Assembly: GCA_035509315.1 (NCBI GenBank)
Contig: DATJLS010000080.1
Coordinates: forward strand, 161,467-225,466
Source of the DNA: JAKAWQ01 sp035509315
GTDB taxonomy: Bacteria > Pseudomonadota > Alphaproteobacteria > Acetobacterales > Acetobacteraceae
Reading direction: 5' to 3'
DNA length: 64,000 nt
Part shown: piece by piece, positions 51,420 through 59,573 of the stretch
Layout: each line of letters opens with the position of its first letter
Numbering within the stretch: the first letter of the stretch is position 1
The notes under the pieces: generated by a model
The model's database searches: none
Told to the model about the DNA's origin: nothing
Seen by the model: only the letters and a program-made list of their open reading frames with translations
Made by a program: the position numbers and the translations under genes

Positions 51420-51794
51420 ATGTGGACCTATATCGCGATTGCCATCGGCGGCGTTCTTGGCTGCTGGGCACGTTACGCCATGACAAACCTTGTTCAGGCA
51501 ATCTACGGCCGCGATTTTCCTTATGCGACGCTCAGCATCAATGTTCTGGGCGCGTTCGTTATGGGCTTTCTCTTCATCGAGACCTTGGAGCGGCTCACCG
51601 TCTCGCCCGCAGTCCGTGCCGGCATCCTCACCGGCGTGCTTGGAGGCTTCACCACCTTTTCCACGTTCGAGATGGAGACCCTTCTTCTTGCCGAGCAGGG
51701 AGCCGGATTCAAGGCGCTCCTGTATGTCTTCCTATCGGTCGGGTTCGGGTTTCTGGGCGCCTTCGGCGGCGCCTATATCGCCCGCAATCTCTGA
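51420..51794 (+). CDS. crcB: Fluoride ion channel CrcB/Fluc
   Basis: A 124-residue four-helix membrane protein that works as a dual-topology dimer and lets F- leave the cell. Signature parts are IAIGGVLGCWARYAMTNLVQ, FPYATLSINVLGAFVMGFLF and the pore block GVLGGFTTFSTFEMET with the Na+-site and Phe-box residues. Its presence 200 bp after the Ehr genes and downstream of a fluoride riboswitch identifies the island as fluoride-related. It has no riboswitch of its own in the 214-bp gap before it. Confidence 0.96.
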   Translation: MWTYIAIAIGGVLGCWARYAMTNLVQAIYGRDFPYATLSINVLGAFVMGFLFIETLERLTVSPAVRAGILTGVLGGFTTFSTFEMETLLLAEQGAGFKALLYVFLSVGFGFLGAFGGAYIARNL

Positions 51795-51809
51795 AATCCG
51801 GGGGAAACC

Positions 51810-52124
51810 ATGGACGACGAAGTGACAATAGTACGTATCTACCTCCACGAGGCAGACCAGGGAAAACGAAGGAATTTAATGCGAGAAATCCTTACCCTGC
51901 TCGCCGATCAACATCGTGTGCAGGGGGTCGTTGTCTTTCGCGGTATTGCCGGCCTTGGTGCGGGCGGTGAGGTCCGTGCCTCCGATATTCTGCGCCTCAA
52001 TGTCGATCTGCCTCTCGTGATCGAATTCTTTGACCAGCCCAAGATCACCGACGCTGTCCTCAGCGCGCTCGAGGCAATGGTGCCCAAGGGGCATATGCTT
52101 GCCTGGCACGCCACCCGCAAATAG
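51810..52124 (+). CDS. DUF190 family protein (PII-like), crcB partner
   Basis: A 104-residue small protein with the DUF190 fold, related to PII signalling proteins. Visible pattern: IVRIYLHEADQGKRRNLMRE, HRVQGVVVFRGIAGLGAGGE, then LRLNVDLPLVIEFFDQP and MVPKGHMLAWHA. DUF190 genes are frequently beside crcB; the role may be regulation of the channel, but this is not established. It starts 15 bp after the crcB stop. Confidence 0.9.
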   Translation: MDDEVTIVRIYLHEADQGKRRNLMREILTLLADQHRVQGVVVFRGIAGLGAGGEVRASDILRLNVDLPLVIEFFDQPKITDAVLSALEAMVPKGHMLAWHATRK

Positions 52125-52412
52125 CATGAGTAAGATTGGCCACGGTCCTATCCTCAGATTCCAACCAATATGAGTTGTCTGGGTGGCCAAGTGGTCTGTC
52201 AGAGGGTGTCGAGGAATAGATCGCTACTCATGCGACCCGCACGCTCTCGCCGGAAAGATTCGGAAAAGAGTCCGCGCGGATATAGGTTTGATCGCAGAAT
52301 CGACACCTATGGCGTTCCAACAATGCGCTTCAAGGAGTAAAGCGGATGGGGCAATTGGGCACCCATTGCAGTGCGTCGAGGAAATAGAATACCCGCCACG
52401 CAAGAGCGGACA

Positions 52413-53048
52413 ATGAAAATCACGCACCTTCCAACCACGGCACGAGTGACCAGCGAGTTGGTTCCGGATGTACAACTGGCCCACGGAAGGGCGGTGTGGG
52501 TGCTGACGGCCATGGGTTTCAGCACCGGCGCAACCCCGATCACATTCAATCATTATATAAAGTCGCTTCGCGTTCTTGGAGTTCCGTTCTCCCGCAGTGA
52601 AATGGGCACCGGCGTGGGCAAGCCCGTTCGATACTCATTCAATCATCTCATGGAGCTTTGCCTGGCGCTGACCCTTCGCGTATATGGGGCTCTACCTGAT
52701 CCAGTGTTGTTGGGACTCATCGAGTATCGGCAAGACTTATATAAACTGTATCGGCGGGCCTATATCGAGTACACCACTGACCTGGGAGCGCCTGTTGTCG
52801 TGAAGGCGTCGCACCGTGCCTCATTCGAGATGAGCGGTGTGTATCTTGATCTTCGGTTTCGGTTCGGCGGTGGACGGGCCCTCGAATTCGGACCCCCAAG
52901 AGTGATTTCGCCGTTCGAAGCCTTGCGGATTTACTCGAGGCTGGACACTCCTGGCCGCGCCCACTTGCCATTCAATTTGTCGGATCTTGCAATTGCTATG
53001 GTTGAATATGCGGAACAAGCATCAAGCGTACGAATACGCTCCAGGTAA
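52413..53048 (+). CDS. Hypothetical protein in the fluoride island, possible DNA-binding protein
   Basis: A 211-residue protein I do not recognise. It starts MKITHLPTTARVTSELVPDV; a helical stretch ITFNHYIKSLRVLGVPFSRS followed by YSFNHLMELCLALTLRVYGA resembles a MerR-like winged helix loosely. The second half is mixed alpha/beta (SGVYLDLRFRFGGGRALEFG). No signal peptide or membrane segment. Base composition is lower in GC than the core genes. It lies 288 bp after the DUF190 gene on the same strand; a role as regulator of the island is possible but unsupported. Confidence 0.55.
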   Translation: MKITHLPTTARVTSELVPDVQLAHGRAVWVLTAMGFSTGATPITFNHYIKSLRVLGVPFSRSEMGTGVGKPVRYSFNHLMELCLALTLRVYGALPDPVLLGLIEYRQDLYKLYRRAYIEYTTDLGAPVVVKASHRASFEMSGVYLDLRFRFGGGRALEFGPPRVISPFEALRIYSRLDTPGRAHLPFNLSDLAIAMVEYAEQASSVRIRSR

Positions 53049-53441
53049 TGGATTCAGCAACGCGAGGTTCCAGCCCGGTGACAACATCGGATGCCACCGC
53101 TGCGTACATCCGCCGCCTCACATCTTCGTAATCATGGGTCACAACGGGCAAGATTGGCGAAGATCAGACGCACCCCATCCGGCACCATCGTCGCGCCACG
53201 GACGGGGATTCTCCGCGTCGTCTCCAGCTGGAAAAAAATTAAGCGCATCGGCCATAAGATCCAGCGCTGACTCTTCGAACGAGATTCCACGAGATCGAAA
53301 TACCATGTTGCGTTCCACGTAGGTATCCTTGGAAACAGGCGGAATGGATATACAGCCTTTGCCTTTCACGGTAAGAATCTGCTCAACATCTCGTGGTACT
53401 TACAGGAGGTCTTGCTTAATTCCGGCACCCGGGCCCTTTTT
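53049..53441. other. Gap between convergent operons, with a possible 76-codon minus-strand ORF
   Basis: A minus-strand frame at 53139-53369 reads NMVFRSRGISFEESALDLMA then DALNFFPAGDDAENP, which has some protein character, but its start and N-terminus are poor and no family is recognised. The gap must hold the terminators of both convergent operons; I see no strong hairpin with a T tract. Confidence 0.3.
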
Positions 53442-54974
53442 TCATATCGATACCTGCTTTGTGTCATCCGTAAGCAATTCTTCGCTACCAAAGGTCTTAC
53501 GGAAGAGATCTTCTCCATAGCTCGTGTCCAGCGGCAGAACTTCGATCATCCGGAAGGTCCGTTCACCCGATTCCGATCGTTCTGCCCTAAGGAAGAGCAC
53601 ATTGCCCCGATTCTCTTCCTCGAACCCGTGCGCAAAGTCATACATATGGGTTACAAAAGCCACGCGGATGCGGCTCTCGACAAGCGCGTGCACGATCTGC
53701 CGTGCGATTTCCGAGCCCTCTCGCTCGTTGGTCGCTGCGAAGGATTCGTTGAAGAGGATTGTTCCCTCGGGGCGAATGCGGTCGGCGATCCGGCTCATCC
53801 GGTCAAGTTCCTCATCAAACTTGCCGCTCGTCATCGTAGCATCCTCCTCGCGCTTGAAATGGCTGAAGAGGCCGCTGCTTGCTGCGGCAGCATACCGGCT
53901 GGCGGAGACGAACATACCGCACTGCATCATCAGCTGCGCCAGCCCCAGACTGCGAAGGAACGTTGACTTGCCACCCTGGTTGGCACCCGTGATGACAACG
54001 ATGTCCTTGCCATCTGCATTTGCCGTGTTGCCAATGACTTTCCTGTCGGCGCTTAGTGCAAGCGCTGTGTCATAGAGCCCTTCGACGCTAAGTTCCCTGC
54101 CCCCAACTGGAAAGGGGGCGGGGAAGCAAAATGGCTGCCCTTTGGCCGCAAGCGCATCGGCGAGGTTGAGACAACCGACATAAAAGGCAAGCTCTGTCCG
54201 CATCAGGGTGAAGAAGCTAAGGATGTGGTCAGTCGAGCGCGCGAGCGCGTTTGCAACGAGATTGATGCCCCGGTCGCGCAATTCCGAGAGCGCCCGAGCC
54301 CCTGCTTCGTTGCGTTCGTGCACGCGGTAGGTGAAGGACGCCGGTCCACGCCCGAGAATCCAGTCGAACCATCCTGGCTGGTCGTCTTTTGGCTTCCGCA
54401 GGCAATATTCAAGCCCCCTGAGCCCCCTACCAAGCGTAGCACTTTCCAGAACTCCCCCGCGAAAGCGCAGACGACGCAGGTGATCGCCGATTTCCCCGAA
54501 ATATTCATCCGAAAGCTCTGTGATCAGCATCGTGAAGAATCGCTTGAAGCCCACCGATTCGAAATCTCCAGTCGAGCGCTCGGCGACTCCTCGCAGCTTC
54601 CTCAGCATTTCCGTGAACATCTCCAGAACTTCAACCGAACGGTGCAGCATGTAGCCCGGATGCCTGGAAAGTCCGCCCCAAAATCCCTTCTTCTCCCGCT
54701 GAATCGCATCTCCTGCGAGGTTGTAAAGTGCACGCACGACTTTCGGATTCGCCAAGCCGTCACGCAAGATCGCCTGACGATAGCGAATTGTGTCAACATC
54801 ATCGGTACTGCCGAGAATCGCTTTGGTTGCAACCTCCTTGAGGAATGCGTCACCCCCAGCCATTGCGGCAAGAACGATCGGAAGACCGAGATCCTGTGTC
54901 AGCGCCTCTGCGGCGGATGGTAGCGGCTGCTCCATGTCGAAGTCGCGATCGGGGTACATCAGGAAAGCTTTCAT
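53442..54974 (-). CDS. MutS-like ATPase B (fluoride-operon)
   Basis: A 510-residue protein whose C-terminal 200 residues are a MutS/ABC-type ATPase: Walker A VVITGANQGGKSTFLRSLGL (about residue 330), a Walker B-like ILFNESFAATNEREGSEIAR in which the usual Asp-Glu is Asn-Glu, and an H-loop FVTHMYDFAHG. The N-terminal part is helical lever-like; mismatch-recognition domain I with its Phe-x-Glu motif is absent, so it is not a mismatch-repair MutS. It is a paralogue of the gene upstream, whose stop it overlaps by 4 bp, and the two probably act as a heterodimer. Its substrate is unknown. Confidence 0.85.
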   Translation of the reverse strand: MKAFLMYPDRDFDMEQPLPSAAEALTQDLGLPIVLAAMAGGDAFLKEVATKAILGSTDDVDTIRYRQAILRDGLANPKVVRALYNLAGDAIQREKKGFWGGLSRHPGYMLHRSVEVLEMFTEMLRKLRGVAERSTGDFESVGFKRFFTMLITELSDEYFGEIGDHLRRLRFRGGVLESATLGRGLRGLEYCLRKPKDDQPGWFDWILGRGPASFTYRVHERNEAGARALSELRDRGINLVANALARSTDHILSFFTLMRTELAFYVGCLNLADALAAKGQPFCFPAPFPVGGRELSVEGLYDTALALSADRKVIGNTANADGKDIVVITGANQGGKSTFLRSLGLAQLMMQCGMFVSASRYAAAASSGLFSHFKREEDATMTSGKFDEELDRMSRIADRIRPEGTILFNESFAATNEREGSEIARQIVHALVESRIRVAFVTHMYDFAHGFEEENRGNVLFLRAERSESGERTFRMIEVLPLDTSYGEDLFRKTFGSEELLTDDTKQVSI

Positions 54975-56500
54975 GCCCGAATACGCTCCTTCAGCATCTC
55001 ATAGGTCAATCGGTACTTTTCGGCGATCGCGATTGCGTAGGCCCGCCCGTCGGCCGGTCGACGTACAATTCGGTAGGTCCGGGAGGCGGGATCGCCGGGT
55101 ATGATCGTGCTCACCATGCTGACGGTGGTATCGGAGAGCCGCGCCAGCTCCTCGACAAAGGTGACGAAGACACAGATCAGGTCACGCGCGATAATCCGCC
55201 CCATCACCTGCTTTCCAATGAAGATCGCATCCTTAAGCGTCGTCGTGCTGAAGCTCTCGTTCATCACAACGACGCTTCGTGGCGTCACCCGATCCAGGAT
55301 GTCATGGACTCGGAGAAGGTCGTCCTCGAACTTGCTTCGCAAGTTCTCGACCCTCTCCTCTCGCTCGAAATGAGTAAATAAATGATCGAAGAGGATAAGT
55401 CGCGCCTGCCGGCCGGGCACCAGGAGGCCGAGGTTTGCAAGATAATGTAGCTGCCCAAACATACGGGCGAAGGTTGTCTTACCGCCCTGGTTCGGTCCTG
55501 AGACGATTATAATGCGCTCCCTCCCCGACAGTTGGAAGTCGTTGCACACCGCCTTCTGCCCTACCTCCGAGAGCTTCCGCGCGAGAGCAAGATCGAACCC
55601 GTCACGGATTGAAATCTCCTTGTTGGCCGTCGAGAGATGCGGGTAGCACAACGCAAGTCCTGCCTGAGCGAGAGGACGGATATAATCGAGATACGAGACA
55701 TAGAATTGCACCTCGCGGTCGAAATCGCGAATGATCGGGTCAAGGAATTCAGCCTGCTCAGCGCAGAACCGCTCGAGCTCTGCGAACAGATCCGGATACA
55801 GCCGGACAACGAAGTTGAGTACCGCCGCCTCGACATGGTTCATCTCGACGGGCTCGGGGAAGTTCACCCGATAGTCCTTGCCTTCCCCCCGGGCGAATTT
55901 GCGGAAACTCTCTTCCACTGCCTGGCTATAGTCGATCTCGCCTTCGTACTCGCGGACCGTTACAGAGCTGTCTCTGATAAGCAGGCAATACTCGATCTTT
56001 TCGAGATCATCATAAATCCGTCTTGCCTGCTGCGCAAGTCTTGAAAATTCAAAGCCAGCCAAGTACTCAATGAGCCACGCACGGAACCTTTGCAATCCGC
56101 GCGACTTCGATCCGCCAGCTTCGAGCTCGTCACGTATCGCTTCGACGGCTTCGCAATAGATCGTAACGGCATCGAGAAACCACCATTCCTTCTGCTGCTT
56201 GTAGTAGAGCTTTCTCGAGCGCTCAAGCTCCTCACGCATTCGTCGCATCCGCTGGGAAAATCGTGTCACAGCGGAGAAGGTCTCTTCATCCTCGAGGTCG
56301 CGCATCACCTCGTGGCGGTAGCGAATTGCCTCCAGCGTGCCGGGCGGCGTATAAAAGAGTGGTTTCAGGTTGTACTCAGCCTTGTTTGCCGTGATCGCGT
56401 CGATGATCTGATCGAGATTGAGGTCGGAAAAAAACGGAGGCTCGTCTGTAACGTCTGCCCCACTTTCCTCCCCTGGATAAAGGACACTGCGAAAATTCAT
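54971..56500 (-). CDS. MutS-like ATPase A (fluoride-operon)
   Basis: A 509-residue paralogue of the next gene. The ATPase domain begins with IIIVSGPNQGGKTTFARMFG (Walker A, about residue 333); VVVMNESFSTTTLKDAIFIG is the Walker B region with Asn in place of Asp; FVTFVEELARL takes the place of the H-loop and lacks the His. The N-terminal half contains MutS-type lever helices (LEAIRYRHEVMRDLEDEETF, RFSQRMRRMREELERSRKLY) and no domain I. It starts 4 bp after the GTPase stop and overlaps the downstream MutS-like gene by 4 bp, so the three are one operon. Confidence 0.85.
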   Translation of the reverse strand: MNFRSVLYPGEESGADVTDEPPFFSDLNLDQIIDAITANKAEYNLKPLFYTPPGTLEAIRYRHEVMRDLEDEETFSAVTRFSQRMRRMREELERSRKLYYKQQKEWWFLDAVTIYCEAVEAIRDELEAGGSKSRGLQRFRAWLIEYLAGFEFSRLAQQARRIYDDLEKIEYCLLIRDSSVTVREYEGEIDYSQAVEESFRKFARGEGKDYRVNFPEPVEMNHVEAAVLNFVVRLYPDLFAELERFCAEQAEFLDPIIRDFDREVQFYVSYLDYIRPLAQAGLALCYPHLSTANKEISIRDGFDLALARKLSEVGQKAVCNDFQLSGRERIIIVSGPNQGGKTTFARMFGQLHYLANLGLLVPGRQARLILFDHLFTHFEREERVENLRSKFEDDLLRVHDILDRVTPRSVVVMNESFSTTTLKDAIFIGKQVMGRIIARDLICVFVTFVEELARLSDTTVSMVSTIIPGDPASRTYRIVRRPADGRAYAIAIAEKYRLTYEMLKERIRA

Positions 56501-56504
56501 CGCT

Positions 56505-58184
56505 CTATCCTGCTCGTCGTGTCAGTGGCACGACATTCGTGTCTGCTTGCCGTGCCGGTGGCCCCGTCTCGGCGCGTGGGTTGCCCGTCAGCGCACGAAG
56601 CCCGCGCTCACTTGCCGTTGCTTCTTCCTTGCTGGTCAGGTGGCGTGGCATTCCGTCGCGCTTCAGCGCGAAGTACCTCATGTCTTCGGCCAGGCGATCG
56701 AGGAGGTCAGCCTGACGGACCAGCACCCTGCCAATCATTGCGGGTTCGTCAAGCACACCGAGAAGCAGCGGAAGGCGAGGCAGGCATATCGCTGACGGGT
56801 TCCTCAGCCCCTCGTCCCCATCGCATCGAAGCTGTGCCGCCGCGGACATAGCCGCTTCGCTGGCGGCACCCCGCGCCACCGCGCAAGCAATGCAGCCATC
56901 TGCACTTGGCAGTGCCTCCGCGACGGACTCGCAAGCGAGCGCGCCAGTGGACCCGCTTCGCGCCACCGTCCTTAAATAATCTGCTTGCCGTTCAACCATA
57001 CCCGCAAATCCGGTGCAGATTTCGCGCGGAGCCGCCATTGCCTCGAGCTGCCACGTATGCGGGCCGCACAAACCCCGCCGCTCTTCAAGCTTCGCCCACA
57101 CTTTCGGATCGCCATGGAGCTGGTATTGGTACGCGGCAAGGAAGCTGAAAACTGCGTCGGCGACACCTCCACAAATCTCGCACTCGGGCAAAACCGAGGG
57201 GACTTTCGCCGCCACCTCTATCGCCATCGGTCCTGATTGTTCGGTTGAGATTTCTTCACGCAGCACCGAAAGCCATGCCTGTTCCGCTGCGGTGCCGGGG
57301 ACGCTTTTGACCGCACTTCCGATCCGGCCGCACAAGCCGAGCAGAAATGCTCGGCCCTTCTCATTGAACAGGAAACTCAAAAGCGCCACCTCGAAGGCGC
57401 GCAGCCCGCTCGCCGCCAATCCAGTTTCATCTCCCTTGAGGCGCGCCTCGAGCGCCTCTGGTGCCGAGAGCGAGTAAATTTCCGCAAGTGGCTTGCCGAA
57501 GATCGCGGCGAGCCGTTCCGCTAGATGGGAGAGCACCTCGGCGCGCTCGGTGTCATTAACACAGTCCTGTTTATTGATGACTACAAACATACGCCGGCCC
57601 GAGCGATGGATAGCCTCGAGCAGGTTTCTCTCCTCCTCGGTAAGCGCATCTTCATAGCTTGTCACCAGCACGAAGGCATCAGCCTCGGGCAGGAAAGCCT
57701 CGGTCGCCCGCGTATTCTCGATGATCGACGAACCGAGGCCCGGTGTGTCGATGAAATGAAATCCCCGCCGCAACAGCTCAGCCGGAAGCTGTACCTCGGC
57801 CACGCGGATGCCCCGTCTATTGCCTGGATTCCCTCGCTCGGTGATGTGTTCAGCAAGCTCCGGGATCGGGATGTCGAGGAAGAGGCTCGTGTGCCGATAG
57901 TGCAATACGGCTCGCTCTTCGGTCCCGTAGCTCACGGTTGTGATGACGGAGGTTACAGGGATGACCCCTGTGGGCAGCCGGTCGGTGCCGAGCATCGCAT
58001 TCATGAGCGTGGATTTTCCGCGACTGAATCGTCCAACCACCACGAGGTTGAAACGGTCCTCGGCAAGGCGGGAGAAGAGCGCACGCACCTCTTCCCGCGG
58101 GAGCCCATCTTCCCGGTTCGTCACCGCGCTACGCAGAATCTCCGCGAGCGCGGACTTCATCCGGTCATATCGCCGCAGGTCCAT
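56505..58184 (-). CDS. Dynamin-like GTPase with C-terminal cysteine-rich domain
   Basis: A protein of about 559 residues. G-motifs are intact: LVVVGRFSRGKSTLMNAMLG (G1, about residue 47), a G2-like PVTSVIT, FHFIDTPGLGSSI (G3) and FVVINKQDC (G4), as in bacterial dynamin-like proteins. The C-terminal half has paired cysteine clusters, PECEICGGVADAVFSFL with GLCGPHTWQLEA and later DGCIACAVARGA, like the zinc-ribbon-type DUF6062 pattern. I choose the ATG at 58184, whose A is shared with the stop of a 15-codon leader ORF (TGATG). First gene of the riboswitch-controlled minus-strand operon. Membrane remodelling is typical of the family, but the role here is unknown. Confidence 0.85.
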   Translation of the reverse strand: MDLRRYDRMKSALAEILRSAVTNREDGLPREEVRALFSRLAEDRFNLVVVGRFSRGKSTLMNAMLGTDRLPTGVIPVTSVITTVSYGTEERAVLHYRHTSLFLDIPIPELAEHITERGNPGNRRGIRVAEVQLPAELLRRGFHFIDTPGLGSSIIENTRATEAFLPEADAFVLVTSYEDALTEEERNLLEAIHRSGRRMFVVINKQDCVNDTERAEVLSHLAERLAAIFGKPLAEIYSLSAPEALEARLKGDETGLAASGLRAFEVALLSFLFNEKGRAFLLGLCGRIGSAVKSVPGTAAEQAWLSVLREEISTEQSGPMAIEVAAKVPSVLPECEICGGVADAVFSFLAAYQYQLHGDPKVWAKLEERRGLCGPHTWQLEAMAAPREICTGFAGMVERQADYLRTVARSGSTGALACESVAEALPSADGCIACAVARGAASEAAMSAAAQLRCDGDEGLRNPSAICLPRLPLLLGVLDEPAMIGRVLVRQADLLDRLAEDMRYFALKRDGMPRHLTSKEEATASERGLRALTGNPRAETGPPARQADTNVVPLTRRAG

Positions 58185-58231
58185 CAGACACAACCCGCGC
58201 CGTTGCCGGCATCAAGGAAAAGACGGCTCAT
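58184..58231 (-). CDS. 15-residue leader peptide coupling riboswitch to GTPase gene
   Basis: ATG at 58231 opens MSRLFLDAGNGAGCV and ends in TGA at 58186-58184, overlapping the GTPase ATG as TGATG. Its ribosome site is GGCAGGAGT (58247-58239), 8 bp upstream, which is exactly the strand that pairs with the 3' edge of the fluoride aptamer. It would work as a translated sensor: fluoride frees the ribosome site, and translation of the leader carries ribosomes to the GTPase start. Confidence 0.55.
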   Translation of the reverse strand: MSRLFLDAGNGAGCV

Positions 58232-58238
58232 CGGTCGT

Positions 58239-58313
58239 ACTCCTGCCCACGATAGTCTCATGGCAGGAGTCATCAGCCATATCGGCGATTGACCCGGGCG
58301 GACTCCATCGCCC
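58239..58313 (-). ncRNA. Fluoride riboswitch (crcB motif), minus strand
   Basis: Read on the minus strand from 58313: GGGCGATGGAGTCCGCCC, then GGGTCAATCGCCGATATGGC and GCTGATGACTCCTGCC, the crcB-motif order and spacing, closely parallel to the RNA at 43714. The aptamer's 3' strand ACTCCTGCC (58270-58262) can instead pair with GGCAGGAGT (58247-58239), a Shine-Dalgarno sequence for a leader ORF. This predicts a translational ON switch: with fluoride, ACTCC stays in the aptamer and the AGGAG is free. It lies just upstream of the GTPase-MutS-MutS operon. Confidence 0.92.
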
Positions 58314-58332
58314 GTAAGCCTCTAGCCGTCCT

Positions 58333-58361
58333 TATTTAGCGATTTCCAGCCCGCGTCGCAA
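58333..58361 (-). promoter_or_regulatory. Sigma70-type promoter of the GTPase-MutS operon
   Basis: On the minus strand, TTGCGA (58361-58356), a 17-bp spacer and TAAATA (58338-58333). The predicted start, about 58326, is 13 bp before the aptamer. Optimal spacing and position relative to the riboswitch support it. Confidence 0.65.
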
Positions 58362-58902
58362 GATCAGCCGGGATGGGGGACTGGAGCTCGAAAAGCCTGA
58401 AACAATAAAGAAGCTACCGAGTGTCAGGGCCGTCGATGCGATGAACAGCGGCGACGATCTCGTCGCGTATAGATGGCCAAGAGAAATATCGTGTGCAGGA
58501 AGCCCTCCGGCACTGGCCCACCCAAACGGCTCTGAGGCCTTCTTCTCCTGACTTCCATGTCCGCGGACAGTCGCCTTCGGTATCAGAGACCGCACGAACA
58601 GGTGAGCCTGATTGCGCGGGCGGCCCAGGGCGGGTCATCTGCTCCGATCTCCAGCGGAAAGAGGGTCTCGGAACGATGCCCTGAGTTCGATCGACCGTCT
58701 GTGAAGGGCCGCCATATCAACAGCTTGGCTGCAATCGCCGTCGAAGATAGAAGATACAGGACATGGCGGCACGATGGCGAGCGGAGCGAGGTCGGCTCCG
58801 GAAGCCCTTCGTGAGATCATCTTTGGTGAAATTGCGGAACAACCCGCCGTCTGGCCAATTGGGGGCACCTGACCACGCTGAACAAGAGGATATGGTCGCC
58901 TT
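58362..58902. other. 541-bp non-coding stretch at the right border of the island
   Basis: Short overlapping frames on both strands, none with convincing protein character; possibly decayed coding DNA. I looked for a second copy of the tRNA-Gln 3' end and for integrase or transposase fragments and saw none. Confidence 0.4.
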
Positions 58903-59550
58903 ATGAAGATTCTTGCCTTTGTCGCCATTGCATCAGCGCTCGCCTTGGGCGGTTGCAGCTATCCGGTGCAGACGGCCAGGCTCCCCGAGCTTGGCACCCC
59001 TTTCCATGAAGCGACAAAAGTTGCGGGCAAATGGGCGCTCATCGTCGATCCCCATGCGTACCGGGCAACCCTCCGTCCCGACGGTATCGTCTGCCGGGTG
59101 GATACGTACCCTATCGACCTGACGCCCTCCTTCGGAGACTCAGCCATCGGAGTCTTCCGAGATGCCGCCGCGGAGATCGAACCTGTTGGCCACCCATTGC
59201 CGGCACGGGATCTCGCCTCTCTCGGTTATACGGGTGAGATCGCGATCACCGGTGAAGAGATCCGCCACCAGCTCAGCTTTTCCCGGGGTTTCTTACTGGC
59301 GGCCCCGGAGGCCGAAATCTCGCTGGATGCAAGCCTCCTCGTAACCTGGCCCAAAGGCACATTGCTGCAAGCCAGCGCCACCGGCACGGGGAAAGGTTCA
59401 ACTGGCGGCTGGATCGGCTGCGGAAGAGGGGCCGATGCGCTCTCTCGAGCCGCGGAAGCGGCGATGAAGGATCTGCTCGGCAAACTCGCCGAGCGTTTCA
59501 GCAGCGCGCCGCAGGTCCGGTCCGCAGCAGCGGACGACGCAGCAGAATAG
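58903..59550 (+). CDS. Hypothetical lipoprotein
   Basis: A 215-residue protein with a type II signal peptide: MKILAFVAIASALALGGCSY, lipobox LGGC with Cys at residue 18. The mature part has KWALIVDPHAYRATLRPDGI and a region rich in beta-strand-like sequence (EIRHQLSFSRGFLLAAPEAE), ending in an alanine-rich helix. Similar small lipoproteins with WALxVD motifs occur in proteobacteria, but I cannot name the family. It is alone on the plus strand next to the island's right border. Confidence 0.75.
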   Translation: MKILAFVAIASALALGGCSYPVQTARLPELGTPFHEATKVAGKWALIVDPHAYRATLRPDGIVCRVDTYPIDLTPSFGDSAIGVFRDAAAEIEPVGHPLPARDLASLGYTGEIAITGEEIRHQLSFSRGFLLAAPEAEISLDASLLVTWPKGTLLQASATGTGKGSTGGWIGCGRGADALSRAAEAAMKDLLGKLAERFSSAPQVRSAAADDAAE

Positions 59551-59573
59551 GCCAACGCAAGCCTGCCTCGAAG

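Noticed and set aside
52176..52215. tRNA-like GGGTGGCCAAGTGGTCTGTCAG after the DUF190 gene
   Set aside because: Looks like a tRNA 5' half (D-arm-like), but no anticodon stem, T-arm TTCGA or matching acceptor strand follows.
53442..56500. Canonical DNA mismatch repair MutS
   Set aside because: Both proteins are about 510 residues, lack domain I with Phe-x-Glu, and have a changed Walker B; the ATPase domain alone is shared with MutS.
58362..58902. Possible attachment-site repeat of tRNA-Gln at the right border
   Set aside because: No copy of GGTTCGAATCCTCC or the tRNA 3' end was found between 58.2 and 58.9 kb.
58635..58928. 97-codon minus-strand ORF as a transposase remnant
   Set aside because: Some protein-like stretches, but no DDE, HTH or recombinase motif, and no terminal repeats; not reported as a gene.
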